Positions 30,515 to 39,671 of a stretch of DNA of 64,000 bases are shown piece after piece. Origin of the DNA: Prochlorococcus sp. AG-347-B23 (GTDB taxonomy: Bacteria; Cyanobacteriota; Cyanobacteriia; PCC-6307; Cyanobiaceae); NCBI GenBank assembly GCA_003281715.1, contig QCBE01000005.1, forward strand, positions 1-64,000. The letters run 5' to 3'. The position numbers were made by a program, and so were the translations under genes. A model generated the notes under the pieces. It did not search any database. It was not told where the DNA came from and saw only the letters and a program-made list of their open reading frames with translations. Numbering within the stretch: position 1 is the stretch's first letter; each line of letters starts with the position of its first letter.

Positions 30515-30814
30515 TTAACCAATAACAAGTCCTTTTTCAAGAAGTAAATCGAAAACTTCCACACTTTTCGTTTTCCCAAATTTAGGGGGCTTATGTAAAT
30601 CTAATATTTCAGCAAGGCACATAATCCAATATGTATCTTTTTTTAAATTTAGACCTTCGCAAATATGGGCGGGGGCAGATTTAAAACAGCCAAATTCTGT
30701 TGATATATTTATGTTCATAATTTGAGTTTCAAGTTCCAGACTTAAAAGTTCTATTTCTTGCTCAGAAAGGGATGTACCAAAAGAGTATGATTCAATTAAA
30801 AGCTGATAATTCAT
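30515..30814 (-). CDS. Small protein, distant relative of the 36534 gene
   Basis: 99 aa. Pattern of long helix, ICEGLNLKKDTYWIMCLAE, then a basic PP-K motif and a C-terminal helix parallels ICKKLGLDENSCWQLCCAA at 36534. Family unknown. Confidence 0.45.
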   Translation of the reverse strand: MNYQLLIESYSFGTSLSEQEIELLSLELETQIMNINISTEFGCFKSAPAHICEGLNLKKDTYWIMCLAEILDLHKPPKFGKTKSVEVFDLLLEKGLVIG

Positions 30815-30875
30815 AAAAGATTTATTTTTTCAAGAAATCCATCGATTTATTTTTGTCCCCGCAATAAATATGCCC

Positions 30876-31112
30876 TCAAGCTTCAACAATAGGTTTTGTT
30901 TCAGGATTCATAAAAATATCGTATAGAACATTTTCTGGTCCTTGAAAAATTACAGTTGCCCTTTGAGGATCATCAAATGATTTACCAATATAAAATATTT
31001 TAACTCCCATTTTTTTAAACATCGACTGCTGTTCCTCAGCATTCATATGAGATTCATATTTTTCAAACATATTACTTAGTTGAAAATCTAGAATAGTCGT
31101 TTCAATAGTCAT
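30876..31112 (-). CDS. DUF3764-like small protein
   Basis: 78 aa. MTIETTILDFQLSNMFEKYE.. then MGVKIFYIGKSFDDPQRATV and MNPETKPIVE. Ferredoxin-like alpha/beta pattern as in picocyanobacterial DUF3764 proteins. Function unknown. Confidence 0.5.
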   Translation of the reverse strand: MTIETTILDFQLSNMFEKYESHMNAEEQQSMFKKMGVKIFYIGKSFDDPQRATVIFQGPENVLYDIFMNPETKPIVEA

Positions 31113-31251
31113 AACAGTAATAAGATATTTTTAGATTTTAAATCTTTTTGCCAAAAAAAATAATTGAATAAAGATTAGTTTTTATTAAGCAATCTATTAA
31201 CTAATTTTTATTTATGAGTTATAAATCAACTATAAAAAACAGATTTTAATT

Positions 31252-32595
31252 TTGGACTCAAAAATTTCTCCAAGAGAACAATGGACTAGTAAGTTGGGAT
31301 TCATTCTTGCAGCTGCTGGTAGCGCAGTAGGTCTCGGTAACCTTTGGGGTTTCGCCTACAGAGCCTCTCAAGGTGGAGGTGCTGCTTTTGTACTTTTGTA
31401 CATACTAATAGTTTTAATTGTATGCCTTCCGGTATTTGTTGCTGAAATGGCTTTAGGAAGAAACGCCACTGCCAGCACATTGCTTGCACCAGTAAAGTTA
31501 GCTGGAAAAAATTGGTATCCATTAGGAATTCTTTTCTTTATAGCTCCCTTGGGAATAGCATCATATTATTCAGTCATAATGGGTTGGACCGCAGATACCT
31601 TGTTCCATTCATTATTTTTTGGATTACCAAAAAATTTAAGTGAAGCAGAAACTTTCTTTGGCTCAATTAGTAGTGGTAGCAGTGTTTTATTGGGGCACCT
31701 ATTAAGTCTTGTTCTTACAGCCATAATAGTTTCATCAGGGATAAAAAAAGGAATCGAAAAGGTGACACGATTCTTTATGCCTATACTTTTTATAATTCTT
31801 CTATCGCTAGCAATATGGGCCACTTCACTTTCAGGCGCATGGGAAGGATACAAAACATTTTTGTTTAAGTTTGACTTTGATGAATTAAGAAACCCTCAAA
31901 CAATAAGAAATGCTTTTACACAAGCTTTCTTTTCTTTAAGTTTAGGAATTGGAATTATGGTGACTTATGCTTCCTATCTAAATAAAAAAAGTAATCTTCC
32001 AAAACTAAGTGTGGGAGTTGCATCATTGGATACTTTGGTGGGTCTTATGGCAGGACTTATTACTTTTCCTATTGTTTTAACATTTGGTTTAAGTGATGCT
32101 ATTTCTGAATCAACAGTTGGTACCTTATTTATATCAATTCCTACGGGCCTTGGTTCATATGGAGCGGTTGGAAGAATTGTAGCTGTTGCATTTTTTGCAC
32201 TAGCTTATATTGCAGCAATAACTTCCTCTGTTTCATTATTGGAAGTTCCAGTTTCCTCTTTAATGGATAAACTTGGTTTTAAAAGAGAAAAATCTGTTTG
32301 GCTAATAACTCTTTTCCTATTCTTAGCAGGCATTCCTTCTGCATTAAACTTAAACATTCTTGGAACTATTGATTCGATTTTTGGTGGCGTTTTACTTATC
32401 TTTGGTGGATTCTTGGTTACTTTCTTTATGGGATGGGTAGTACCTGGAAAGTTTAATGAAGAACTTAGTGATTCAAAAGTTGGAATCAAAACGACACGTT
32501 ATTTGAAATTTATGACAAGATGGGTTGCTCCCCCAATTATTGGTTTTGGACTATTTATTAGTGTGTTTGATTTGCTCAAAGGCTGGGTAAGTTAG
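31252..32595 (+). CDS. Neurotransmitter:sodium symporter (NSS) family transporter
   Basis: 447 aa, TTG start, about 11-12 membrane helices. TM1 motif GSAVGLGNLWGFAYRASQGG is the LeuT/NSS sodium and substrate signature, with a MALGR loop after TM2. Other bacterial members carry amino acids with Na+. The substrate here cannot be read from sequence. It stands alone. Confidence 0.85.
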   Translation: MDSKISPREQWTSKLGFILAAAGSAVGLGNLWGFAYRASQGGGAAFVLLYILIVLIVCLPVFVAEMALGRNATASTLLAPVKLAGKNWYPLGILFFIAPLGIASYYSVIMGWTADTLFHSLFFGLPKNLSEAETFFGSISSGSSVLLGHLLSLVLTAIIVSSGIKKGIEKVTRFFMPILFIILLSLAIWATSLSGAWEGYKTFLFKFDFDELRNPQTIRNAFTQAFFSLSLGIGIMVTYASYLNKKSNLPKLSVGVASLDTLVGLMAGLITFPIVLTFGLSDAISESTVGTLFISIPTGLGSYGAVGRIVAVAFFALAYIAAITSSVSLLEVPVSSLMDKLGFKREKSVWLITLFLFLAGIPSALNLNILGTIDSIFGGVLLIFGGFLVTFFMGWVVPGKFNEELSDSKVGIKTTRYLKFMTRWVAPPIIGFGLFISVFDLLKGWVS

Positions 32596-32961
32596 AAAAT
32601 TTTTACAATAATATACCGCGGAAATAAGGGGGTGGTATGAATCGATCAACAAATTAAATTGTGAAACTATTTCACATTATATTAATGCAAGTTTATAAAA
32701 AAACTCGTAAATATTTTAGTATTTGCAGTGTTTCTTGTTCAAAAAATTGATATCTTAGTAAAGTTCCTTTTTAAAGTCTAAAAATTTTTTCCAAAAAAAT
32801 GTCTTACTGCGGACCCTGTTTTTAATTAAGTATTAAACTTCAACTTATATTTAAGCTCAAACGTATCGGCAAAAAACATCCCTAATAGAATCTATATAAG
32901 ATACACTTAGGTTTTTAATTTAAAGAAATTAGAACGCCTAAAAGAATTGATAACAAATTTA
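32596..32961. other. 366-bp intergenic stretch, no gene seen
   Basis: AT-rich. Only very short frames. It holds the promoter region of the SelO-like gene, but I see no clear hairpin or repeat. Confidence 0.4.
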
Positions 32962-34665
32962 ATGTCAACTAAATCTGATTCATTAAAGGGAAAGCTTACA
33001 GAAAATTTTTCTGAATTTTCTCAACTATCTGACTATTCTTTTATAAATTTTCTCAAAGCAGATCCTCAATCAACAAAAGATGGAAATGATCATAAGCCGC
33101 GTTCAGTATATTCAGGGCATTACGTACCAGTTGTTCCAACCGCTATTCCAGAACCAGAATATATTTCCCATAGCAACAAACTTTTTAAAGAACTAAAGCT
33201 AAGCTCAGATCTTACTAAAGACAAGAATTTTTGTCGTTTTTTCTCAGGGGATATTTCTGTTGCTAATTATCCAATGAGTCCTGTTGGTTGGGCAACAGGT
33301 TATGCATTATCAATTTACGGGACTGAATATAACCAACAATGTCCTTTTGGAACTGGCAATGGTTATGGCGATGGCAGAGCAATTTCTGTTTTTGAAGGTT
33401 TATTCAATGGGAAAAGAATGGAAATGCAACTTAAAGGAGGAGGTCCAACTCCCTATTGTCGAGGAGCAGATGGTAGAGCTGTCTTAAGATCAAGCGTTCG
33501 AGAATTTCTCGCACAGGAATTAATGGATGCCTTGGGAATCCCTACCTCAAGATCTTTAACACTTTATGTCTCACGTTCAGAAATAGTTAGAAGACCATGG
33601 TATTCCAAAGGGTCCAGATATTTTGAACCTGATATCATGATTGATAATCAAGCAGCAATTACTACGAGAGTCGCTCCATCTTTTTTACGTATAGGCCAGA
33701 TTGAACTTTTTGCAAGAAGAGTTCGCGATAATGCGCATGATGAGGCCCTCAATGAACTAAAGATGATAGTTCAACATCTAATTGATAGAAATTATAAAGA
33801 TGAAATTGAATGTGAGATTTCGATTCAAAGTAAAGTAATAAAACTGGCTTCTTTATACAGATCAAGACTTATATCACTTATAGCCAACTGGATGAGAGTC
33901 GGTTATTGCCAGGGTAATTTCAATAGTGATAATTGTGCTGCTGGAGGTTATACCTTGGATTATGGCCCCTTTGGATTCTGTGAATTATTTGATCCAAGAT
34001 TTCAACCATGGACAGGTGGAGGTGAACATTTCTCATTTTTTAACCAGCCTTCTGCAGCGGCAATCAACTTTAAAACATTCTGTTCCTCTCTTAGTCCGTT
34101 ACTTTCAGGAAACAAACAAGATCAAGAAAAGTTAGATCAAATCGAAAAAGACTTTTCTGAATTAATGAATAAGGAATTGATGAAAATGTGGGCAAACAAG
34201 CTTGGTTTAGAACATTACAACGAAACTCTAATAAATGAATTTTTTAATCTCATGGTCATTTCAAAAGCAGACTATACAATTTTGTTCCGTAAACTCTCTG
34301 AAATCCCTGATAACTTAGATTCTTTAAAAGACTGTTTCTATTTACCAATTAATGACGAGCTCAATAATAGGTGGGAAGTATGGCTTGAAAACTGGCAATC
34401 AGTGTTGAAAAAAGAGGGAAATATTAAAGCGAAATCGGCATCAATGAAATCCCTTAATCCAGTCTATACTTGGCGCGAATGGATGGTCGTTCCTGCATAT
34501 GAAGAAGCTGAAAAGGGAAATTACAAGAAAATAAAAGAGTTACAGGATATCTTTAGCAATCCATATGTAGAACAACCCGCAGAAATAGATCAAAAATATA
34601 ATCGACTAAAGCCAAGCCAGTATTTTAACTATGGAGGAGTATCTCACTACAGCTGTTCTTCATAA
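32962..34665 (+). CDS. SelO/YdiU-like protein (pseudokinase AMPylase family)
   Basis: 567 aa from the ATG at 32962; the track uses an upstream TTG. Signatures: GYGDGRAISVFEG, MQLKGGGPTPYCRGADGRA, RSSVREFLAQE, APSFLRIGQIE and TLDYGPFGF. SelO proteins keep a kinase fold with inverted ATP and transfer AMP to redox proteins. The usual GHQFG and HGVMNTDN segments are altered (GTGNGYG, QGNFNSDN), so it is a divergent member. Confidence 0.8.
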   Translation: MSTKSDSLKGKLTENFSEFSQLSDYSFINFLKADPQSTKDGNDHKPRSVYSGHYVPVVPTAIPEPEYISHSNKLFKELKLSSDLTKDKNFCRFFSGDISVANYPMSPVGWATGYALSIYGTEYNQQCPFGTGNGYGDGRAISVFEGLFNGKRMEMQLKGGGPTPYCRGADGRAVLRSSVREFLAQELMDALGIPTSRSLTLYVSRSEIVRRPWYSKGSRYFEPDIMIDNQAAITTRVAPSFLRIGQIELFARRVRDNAHDEALNELKMIVQHLIDRNYKDEIECEISIQSKVIKLASLYRSRLISLIANWMRVGYCQGNFNSDNCAAGGYTLDYGPFGFCELFDPRFQPWTGGGEHFSFFNQPSAAAINFKTFCSSLSPLLSGNKQDQEKLDQIEKDFSELMNKELMKMWANKLGLEHYNETLINEFFNLMVISKADYTILFRKLSEIPDNLDSLKDCFYLPINDELNNRWEVWLENWQSVLKKEGNIKAKSASMKSLNPVYTWREWMVVPAYEEAEKGNYKKIKELQDIFSNPYVEQPAEIDQKYNRLKPSQYFNYGGVSHYSCSS

Positions 34666-34707
34666 AAGTTTAATCCTCATTCTGATAGAACAACTTTGAG
34701 AAAATTT

Positions 34708-35148
34708 TTATTTATTTATGGCCGTAGGCATTCCAACTACTGATACAACTCCTACATGAAGTATGGCCGGCTTCTTCCCCACATTTTTCACATAGTGGAA
34801 GCCCCCATTATTACTCTCTATAAATGCATCACCAGCTTTTAAGAAATTAATTTCTTCACCCCTCACATGTTTTAATCTTCCTCTGGTGACATGAATCAAC
34901 ATTGGGGAAGGATGAGTATGAATTGGAGTTTTCAAGCCAACTGGAATTTTTACTTTTAAGAGTCTTAATTCAGGCTTACCCTCGAGATAATTAAAGTTTT
35001 TACCACTTAGTCCTTTTGAACTTTGAATAATAGGTATAACTTCAATCTTTTCTTCAGCGAGAGAAGATTGTGGTAAAGCTAAAGTACCAATAAAAAGGAA
35101 ACAAAATGGAATAAATGTTTTTATTTGCATTAGATATTTAAGTTTCAC
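34708..35148 (-). CDS. Exported cupin-domain protein
   Basis: 146 aa. Signal peptide (FIPFCFLFIGTLALPQSSLA). One cupin barrel: HTHPSPMLIHVTRGRLKHV (first motif with two His) and GDAFIESNNGGFHYVKN (second motif with His). Probably metal-binding and periplasmic; ligand unknown. Confidence 0.75.
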   Translation of the reverse strand: MKLKYLMQIKTFIPFCFLFIGTLALPQSSLAEEKIEVIPIIQSSKGLSGKNFNYLEGKPELRLLKVKIPVGLKTPIHTHPSPMLIHVTRGRLKHVRGEEINFLKAGDAFIESNNGGFHYVKNVGKKPAILHVGVVSVVGMPTAINK

Positions 35149-35183
35149 TAATAATAGGTAGTTTGCAAAAATAATAAACTAAT

Positions 35184-35345
35184 TTATTTCTTATATAACT
35201 TTTCTAATTGCTTAATTTCCTCTCTTAAATCCTTACCTCTTTTATTTAATTTATTATTTTTAAAAACTATTGGGATAATCCACCAGGCTTGAAGACCTAA
35301 AAAGATAAATACTAGGATCAATAATTCAAAAGTACCAGGCTGCAT
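35184..35345 (-). CDS. 53-aa single-span protein with charged tail
   Basis: MQPGTFELLILVFIFLGLQA.. then NKLNKRGKDLREEIKQLEKL. Membrane helix plus amphipathic helix. Too short for the track. Unknown. Confidence 0.5.
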   Translation of the reverse strand: MQPGTFELLILVFIFLGLQAWWIIPIVFKNNKLNKRGKDLREEIKQLEKLYKK

Positions 35346-35418
35346 TTGATAAATAACCCTTCTTTGTTAATAAAATTATTCTAAAAGTTATTAAACATTC
35401 ATGAGATTTGGAATTTTT

Positions 35419-35601
35419 CTAGGCTGCCACTAATTCAATATTAAGTTCATTTCCCTTTGAAATGATTGCTTCTTTAAATTCAATAAGTTTAGAAATTATT
35501 CTTTGCTTCTCAGGATCAGTTTTGTGGATATCATCTACAACTTCCTGCATTGCAAGTGTTACTTTTTGTAGTTTGATTTCTAGATCTTCCCTGTAATTCA
35601 T
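35419..35601 (-). CDS. 60-aa helical protein
   Basis: MNYREDLEIKLQKVTLAMQE.. amphipathic helices. No known family. Confidence 0.45.
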   Translation of the reverse strand: MNYREDLEIKLQKVTLAMQEVVDDIHKTDPEKQRIISKLIEFKEAIISKGNELNIELVAA

Positions 35602-35675
35602 AAGCTTAAAGAAATTATCTTATTTATTAAAAAACAAAATAATTATTAGTAAATAAGTACTTAACCTTAAAAGGA

Positions 35676-35702
35676 TTGACAGCAAAACAAGGAGGATATA
35701 AT
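35676..35702 (+). promoter_or_regulatory. Sigma70-type promoter of the 35752 gene
   Basis: Consensus TTGACA (35676-35681) and TATAAT (35697-35702) with a 15-bp spacer, shorter than usual, 50 bp before the start codon. Confidence 0.4.
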
Positions 35703-35751
35703 TTATAGTACAAACGTATTAATAATTAACCAGCCGATTATAAGATAAATT

Positions 35752-36021
35752 ATGGAGCCTAAGTACTCATTTGGTTGTAGCACTAGCAAACCCAACGGAT
35801 GTCTACTAAATCCCGAAGGAAGCAAAATGATCTTTTTCGAAGAATGCAAAAATTCTCCTAAACCTAATTTAAAAATTCATACTCATCTTTTCTACACAAA
35901 TCACCTTGGAGAACCAGGAGGGTACAAATCCTCTGAAAAACTCAACATAGATTCAGCTTGGAAAAAGTGGCACGAACTTCACCGAAAAGGATGGACAGAA
36001 GTATCGCACAATTACGGATAA
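35752..36021 (+). CDS. DUF1651-like small protein
   Basis: 89 aa. Cys-containing N-terminus (FGCSTSKPNGCLLNPEG), C-terminal GGYKSSEKLNIDSAWKKW, then LHRKGWTEV, the A..W..L...GW ending also seen at 21164. Role unknown. Confidence 0.5.
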   Translation: MEPKYSFGCSTSKPNGCLLNPEGSKMIFFEECKNSPKPNLKIHTHLFYTNHLGEPGGYKSSEKLNIDSAWKKWHELHRKGWTEVSHNYG

Positions 36022-36167
36022 GTGATCCCTCCAATAAAAAGTATTTTTGTTTATTTGAAAACTTTCAATCCTGTTCATGTACAACTACAAATTAAATCAG
36101 GGTTTGAAAACAATGTAATCGTAGATACCAACAGCTTTTTTATTAATTGATTATAAATTAAAAACAC

Positions 36168-36239
36168 GAGTCAACCCGTTCCAATTTGTTGACTCTGAGG
36201 TTTAACCGTTGACTCCTTATCTACTTCTAGTTTTGACTC
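36168..36239. repeat. Four GTTGACTC words
   Basis: GAGTCAAC (36168, inverted), GTTGACTC (36188), GTTGACTC (36208) and TTTGACTC (36232) lie upstream of the 45-aa gene. The clustered words suggest an operator. The 36022-36282 gap holds no ORF. Confidence 0.45.
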
Positions 36240-36282
36240 GCTAGATTCAAGATTCAAAAACGGTATTTATATAATTTAAATC

Positions 36283-36420
36283 ATGGAAAAAAAAATCGCA
36301 AAGAAATACGCCGATCTTATAGTCCAGGCTAATAATTCAACTGGCAGAAAAGAATCTTTGTCATTAATTAAACAAGCAACAAAATTAAAAACCAAACTTG
36401 ATCAATACGAAATGATGTAG
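36283..36420 (+). CDS. 45-aa helical protein, paralogue of the 28764 gene
   Basis: MEKKIAKKYADLIVQANNST then GRKESLSLIKQATK. Shares the KKYA..(V/R)QA.N..GRKE pattern with the 44-aa protein at 28764. Unknown. Confidence 0.5.
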   Translation: MEKKIAKKYADLIVQANNSTGRKESLSLIKQATKLKTKLDQYEMM

Positions 36421-36533
36421 TTTCTTAATTATCGATAGGAGTTTCAAGATGAGGTAGAAAATAGCTCCTTTTTTTTTATCTTGCTATACAAATACTAAAA
36501 GATGATTTAACTTCTCTGCTTTAATAAAATATC

Positions 36534-36824
36534 GTGGAATTAACTGAGCTAATTAAGGATTACGTTGCTACAGAATTATTATCAAGTATTGAAATTGACT
36601 TTCTAGAAGGAGAATTATGGGAAACTACTCAACATATTGCAGAAATAAATACAGTTATAAAAGCTCCAAAAAATATATGTAAGAAATTAGGACTAGATGA
36701 AAATTCTTGTTGGCAATTATGTTGTGCAGCCGTTCTTGACTCATCAAGACCATTAAAGAATGGACAAAAAAGAGTAGATGACTTTAAAAAATTAATTAAT
36801 CGATATGAGATTAACTACATATAA
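36534..36824 (+). CDS. Small protein, distant relative of the 30515 gene
   Basis: 96 aa, GTG start. ICKKLGLDENSCWQLCCAAV resembles the middle of the 30515 product. Followed closely by the exported-protein and amidotransferase genes, so it may lead that operon. Function unknown. Confidence 0.45.
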   Translation: MELTELIKDYVATELLSSIEIDFLEGELWETTQHIAEINTVIKAPKNICKKLGLDENSCWQLCCAAVLDSSRPLKNGQKRVDDFKKLINRYEINYI

Positions 36825-36837
36825 ACCAAAAGACTCA

Positions 36838-37134
36838 ATGATACGTTTACTTATTGCATCAATTCTTTTTTTTATTCCACTAGGAGGTTTTGCTGATGAA
36901 AAGCAAAGAGAAATTGAGAATGAAGCTTTAAATCTTGTTATTAAAAAATATGGAAAAGGCTTAGAAAATAGTTTAAAAGGAACGAGAGTAACTCCCAGTT
37001 ATCGAAGTTGGTATGAAAATGATTGTTTTGTAAGTATTGCAGCAGGTACTTACCAAGAAGATACTTGGTCGGCAATGAAGTGGTTTAGCGTTAATGTCTG
37101 TTCTGAATCAGCTGAAATAATGGAAAGTGAATGA
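36838..37134 (+). CDS. Small exported protein, unknown
   Basis: 98 aa from the ATG at 36838 (MIRLLIASILFF..GGFADE), which gives a clean signal peptide; the track starts 11 codons earlier. The mature part has two cysteines (NDCFVS, VNVCSE). Overlaps the amidotransferase start by four bases (ATGA). Confidence 0.55.
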   Translation: MIRLLIASILFFIPLGGFADEKQREIENEALNLVIKKYGKGLENSLKGTRVTPSYRSWYENDCFVSIAAGTYQEDTWSAMKWFSVNVCSESAEIMESE

Positions 37135-37868
37135 AGAAAATAAGACGCCTATTAGTTCTTCAGCATTTAGAAATAGAGGGGCCAGGTCTTTTTGAAGAAT
37201 TTGCTAAAGAAAGAGATTTAAAAATAGAAATTATTCGTTTAGATAACAAAAATGCTCTACCGCAAACAAAAAAAGGTGACTTAATTTTAATTATGGGTGG
37301 GCCAATGGGAGTTAAAGATATTGGAAGCGAAAGATATCCATGGCTTAAGTTAGAAAGAGATTTTATAAAAAAAGAATTAGAAAATGAGAGACCTATAATC
37401 GGTGTTTGCTTAGGTGCTCAGTTGCTTGCGAGTGCGGCTGGAGGAGATGTAGAAATTCTTAAATGTGGATCACCTCCAAAAGCATTACCAGAAATTGGAT
37501 GGTCTCAAATTTTTATTAATAATTCAAATAAAGACTTTAAATCACTATTTGAAGAACCTTTTCATGTACTGCATTGGCATGGAGATAGGATTTTATTACC
37601 TGATAAAGCAGTACTCATTTCTAGTAGTGCGCGTTGTAAGGAACAGTTTTTTAGGATTGGTAATTTTGCTTACGGATTACAATTCCATATAGAGACGACG
37701 GGGAGAATGATAAATAACTGGATTAAAGAAGATAAAGAGTTTGTCCTTGAGGGATTAGGATCAAATGGTCAGGAAATTTTAAAAGAAGAGAATAAAAAAT
37801 ATATTGATAAAACTTTTTTAAAAAGAAAGCTTCTAATAAGTAGATTATTTGAATTATTAGATAATTAA
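37131..37868 (+). CDS. Class I glutamine amidotransferase-like protein
   Basis: 245 aa. Rossmann-like GATase fold: LILIMGGPMGV, nucleophile elbow GVCLGAQLLA (Cys), and FHIETTG (catalytic His-x-Glu). Resembles the stand-alone GMP-synthase-like GATases, which may act as gamma-glutamyl hydrolases. Coupled to the exported protein upstream. Confidence 0.8.
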   Translation: MKKIRRLLVLQHLEIEGPGLFEEFAKERDLKIEIIRLDNKNALPQTKKGDLILIMGGPMGVKDIGSERYPWLKLERDFIKKELENERPIIGVCLGAQLLASAAGGDVEILKCGSPPKALPEIGWSQIFINNSNKDFKSLFEEPFHVLHWHGDRILLPDKAVLISSSARCKEQFFRIGNFAYGLQFHIETTGRMINNWIKEDKEFVLEGLGSNGQEILKEENKKYIDKTFLKRKLLISRLFELLDN

Positions 37869-37940
37869 AAAGGGAATAATTAATCATCCAGTAAAAAAGG
37901 GCTTGATAAAGCCCTGAAAAAAATTTAAAAAGGATTTTTA

Positions 37941-38069
37941 CTAGAAAATTCCTGGAAGAATTTGACCAGTAAAATAATAAGCTCCTACAAGAGCAAACAT
38001 TCCAAGCATTGCGGCTTTACCATTAAGCTTTTCAGCTTTTTCGGTCATGATTTTTTTTGCGAATTCCAT
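37941..38069 (-). CDS. High-light-inducible protein, 42 aa
   Basis: MEFAKKIMTEKAEKLNGKAAM.. then LGMFALVGAYYFTGQILPGIF. One-helix chlorophyll-binding motif (AEKLNGKAAMLG) and the TGQI.PG.F ending. Below the track cutoff. Divergent from the plus-strand hli genes. Confidence 0.8.
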   Translation of the reverse strand: MEFAKKIMTEKAEKLNGKAAMLGMFALVGAYYFTGQILPGIF

Positions 38070-38248
38070 AATAAAGTGAAATAGTTTATATCTAAAAACT
38101 AATTATTCAAATTTCAGAATGATGTAGTTTTTTCTACCAAATTGATATCTTTATAAAGATTTAAAAATTAATAATTAAAAACCGCATTGAACTCTTAAAA
38201 TCTTGCGAACCAATCTGTAAAGCGTAGCGAGCCCAAAAAACAACTATT

Positions 38249-38278
38249 TAACAAAATATGTAACGTATATGCTACAAT
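38249..38278 (+). promoter_or_regulatory. Possible promoter of the plus-strand hli operon
   Basis: TTAACA and TACAAT separated by 18 bp, about 95 bp upstream of the first hli start. Position and match are fair only. Confidence 0.3.
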
Positions 38279-38373
38279 AATGTAATGAATATCTTGAATA
38301 TAACTTAATTTCGGCTTAATACTTTACATTTGTTAATAGTAGTGTTACATTAGTTAACAATTACACAACTTCA

Positions 38374-38580
38374 ATGGCTAATTCAAACGTTACTACTGAA
38401 TCAGGCGGCAGACAGAACATGTTTCCTACTGAGACACGTCCTTACATAGATGAGTCTGTTTCTTACGACAGCTACCCACAAAATGCAGAAAAAGTTAACG
38501 GTCGTTGGGCAATGATTGGCCTTGTTGCGTTAGTAGGTGCTTACGTTTCAACCGGACAAATTATTCCTGGCATTTTTTAA
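38374..38580 (+). CDS. High-light-inducible protein, 68 aa
   Basis: Polar N-terminus, then AEKVNGRWAMIGLVALVGAY and STGQIIPGIF. First of a four-gene plus-strand operon. The stop overlaps the next ATG (TAATG). Confidence 0.85.
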   Translation: MANSNVTTESGGRQNMFPTETRPYIDESVSYDSYPQNAEKVNGRWAMIGLVALVGAYVSTGQIIPGIF

Positions 38581-38840
38581 TGAGTCCACTTTCAGGTTTC
38601 TTAGCCGTAATTGTATTCTTTACAGCCATCCTCGTTGCTTATTTAACCAAGCAATTCCAAAACGAAAATTTAAACTATTCATCTTCTAATCAAATGAAAA
38701 ACACAAACACAAAAGTCAAAACAATCGAAAAAGAAAAAGTTGTTGCTGAAACTCTTAACGGCAGATTCGCAATGCTTGGATTAATTGCTGCTGTTGGAGC
38801 ATACCTAACAACAGGTCAAATAATTCCTGGTTTCGTTTAA
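38580..38840 (+). CDS. High-light-inducible protein with extra N-terminal helix, 86 aa
   Basis: The true start is the ATG at 38580, inside the longer track ORF. N-terminal membrane helix (GFLAVIVFFTAILVAYL), Lys-rich linker, then AETLNGRFAMLGLIAAVGAY and TTGQIIPGFV. Two membrane segments, only the second with the chlorophyll motif. Confidence 0.8.
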   Translation: MSPLSGFLAVIVFFTAILVAYLTKQFQNENLNYSSSNQMKNTNTKVKTIEKEKVVAETLNGRFAMLGLIAAVGAYLTTGQIIPGFV

Positions 38841-38875
38841 AAACCTACTATTTAACATTTCTACAAATCAGAAAA

Positions 38876-39004
38876 ATGGAAAATTCAAAACCAACTTATT
38901 GGCAAAACGCCGAGAGAACTAATGGAAGAATGGCAATGATGGGCTTATTTGCATTAGTTGTAAATTATGGCTTGTTCGGCTGGATAATCCCAGGAATTTT
39001 TTAA
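38876..39004 (+). CDS. High-light-inducible protein, 42 aa
   Basis: MENSKPTYWQNAERTNGRMA.. MGLFALVVNYGLFGWIIPGIF. Closest in layout to the Hli at 19317. Below the track cutoff. Confidence 0.85.
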   Translation: MENSKPTYWQNAERTNGRMAMMGLFALVVNYGLFGWIIPGIF

Positions 39005-39005
39005 A

Positions 39006-39185
39006 ATGAATTTAGGCTTACTTTTTCTTAAAGTAAATACTTTGGGAGTTATAACTCTTTCTGAACTTGATTGGATAACTAACCATCAATCTGAATTTTC
39101 AAGGTTAGATATGGCTTTAGTAATTAAGATCGGCCGTCTTATGGATTCTGGAGTAATAGAAATTGATAATAGATTGCCTGTTTAA
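39006..39185 (+). CDS. 59-aa protein at the end of the hli operon
   Basis: MNLGLLFLKVNTLGVITLSE.. ALVIKIGRLMDSGVIEIDNR. Not an Hli; helical with a possible winged-helix flavour. Starts one base after the Hli stop and is followed by a strong terminator, so it is part of the operon. Unknown. Confidence 0.6.
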   Translation: MNLGLLFLKVNTLGVITLSELDWITNHQSEFSRLDMALVIKIGRLMDSGVIEIDNRLPV

Positions 39186-39211
39186 TTTTAATTTAAAAAA
39201 TGATCGTCATG

Positions 39212-39248
39212 AGTGTTTGTCAATAGGGATACTGACAAACACTTTTTT
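39212..39248 (+). terminator. Terminator of the hli operon
   Basis: AGTGTTTGTCA and TGACAAACACT form a perfect 11-bp stem, followed by TTTTTT. Confidence 0.85.
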
Positions 39249-39396
39249 ATGAGAAAAAATATTTGTAAAAAAAGAGATTGTTTCTTAGCTAAAAACAATC
39301 TCTAAATTACCTAATTCTTACATGAAAATTTCAAGTAAGCATTCAGATCTTAACTGATTTGTTTTTATAGTAAATCCGTAAAAATGCTTTTGTAAT

Positions 39397-39612
39397 TTAT
39401 CTTTTTAAACCACCTCTTTTTATCCAAAGGTACCATGTAACCCAAATAGGAGGGAGGAATCTTATTAAAAAAGAAATTTTATATATATAAAATGGGGCAT
39501 TTTCACTTTGAAAAAAATTCATCAAAAAGGAAGATATGGTTACCCAAAGTAAAATTATTAATATATTTGCTCCCAACAAAGCGAACTTATTTTGTTTGAA
39601 TATTTTTGGCAT
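39397..39612 (-). CDS. Two-span membrane protein, unknown
   Basis: 71 aa. Helices FALLGANILIILLWVTISSF and FLIRFLPPIWVTWYLWI. No family recognised. Confidence 0.45.
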   Translation of the reverse strand: MPKIFKQNKFALLGANILIILLWVTISSFLMNFFQSENAPFYIYKISFLIRFLPPIWVTWYLWIKRGGLKR

Positions 39613-39671
39613 AAGGTAGTTTTTTTAATATTCTAAACTTTAAATAATCTCCGTATATAAATTATAAATCT

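Noticed and set aside
38505-38579. Upstream extension of the 86-aa Hli ORF
   Set aside because: It overlaps the first Hli gene in another frame; the ATG at 38580 forms a TAATG overlap and gives a sensible protein.
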